15,445 bases of DNA from the NCBI GenBank assembly GCA_900554345.1, contig USHH01000034.1:1-15445 (forward strand), written 5' to 3'. The notes under the pieces were generated by a model. That model was not told where the DNA came from. It made no database searches and saw only the letters and a program-made list of their open reading frames with translations. Of the stretch, positions 15,435-15,445 are shown in pieces; position 1 is the stretch's first letter, and every line of letters begins with the position of its first letter. A program made the translations under genes and the position numbers. Source of the DNA: an uncultured Bacteroidales bacterium (GTDB lineage Bacteria; Bacteroidota; Bacteroidia; Bacteroidales; Muribaculaceae).

Positions 15435-15445
15435 CGAGACTACAG

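Overview
The window looks like a chromosomal segment of a strictly anaerobic gut Bacteroidales bacterium, possibly of the Muribaculaceae type. The reasons are: Bacteroidetes-style promoters (TAnnTTTG at -7), large modular surface proteins, a type IX secretion (T9SS) C-terminal signal, a membrane-spanning TPR/AraC regulator of a Bacteroidetes kind, and a stand-alone [FeFe] hydrogenase with its three maturases. The lineage is inferred from these traits, not from a search. No rRNA, tRNA, CRISPR array or insertion sequence was seen. Every stretch without a gene is shorter than 300 bases.

Region 1 (1-5026, minus strand): one open frame of 1675 codons, cut by the window edge, encoding a secreted multidomain surface protein. 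It contains choice-of-anchor J-like, fibronectin III-like, carboxypeptidase-regulatory-like and jelly-roll-like modules. Region 2 (5027-5288): a divergent intergenic region with a good promoter for the surface protein, a weaker one for the next gene, and three near-identical TTTCAWGAAA palindromes. Region 3 (5289-7061, plus strand): a signal peptide-TPR-transmembrane-AraC protein, probably a one-component sensor/regulator that could control the divergent surface gene.

Region 4 (7152-12439, minus strand): the hydrogenase cluster, in transcription order hydA (monomeric, group B-like [FeFe] hydrogenase), hydE, hydG, hydF. hydE and hydG overlap by 8 bases and hydG and hydF are one base apart, so the maturases look translationally coupled. 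hydA is separated from hydE by 168 bases that hold a REPIN-like inverted pair of GTAG hairpins. A single copy of the same repeat lies beyond hydF. HydG makes the CO and cyanide ligands from tyrosine, HydE acts in building the dithiomethylamine-bridged diiron precursor, HydF is the GTPase scaffold that delivers it, and the hydrogenase receives it to form the H-cluster. Together they form one self-sufficient H2-metabolism unit.

Region 5 (12440-12707): a second divergent intergenic region with a TAnnTTTG promoter in each direction, a pair of overlapping inverted repeats, and a strong hairpin at the predicted 5' end of the rightward mRNA. Region 6 (12708-15434, plus strand): an Omp28-related, thioredoxin-fold surface protein with a CxxC motif and a C-terminal T9SS-type sorting domain.

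The window is mostly recognisable families. The parts least explained by known annotation are the regulator/surface-protein pair with its palindromes, the REPIN-like element inside the hydrogenase cluster, and the small hairpin elements upstream of the Omp28-like gene.
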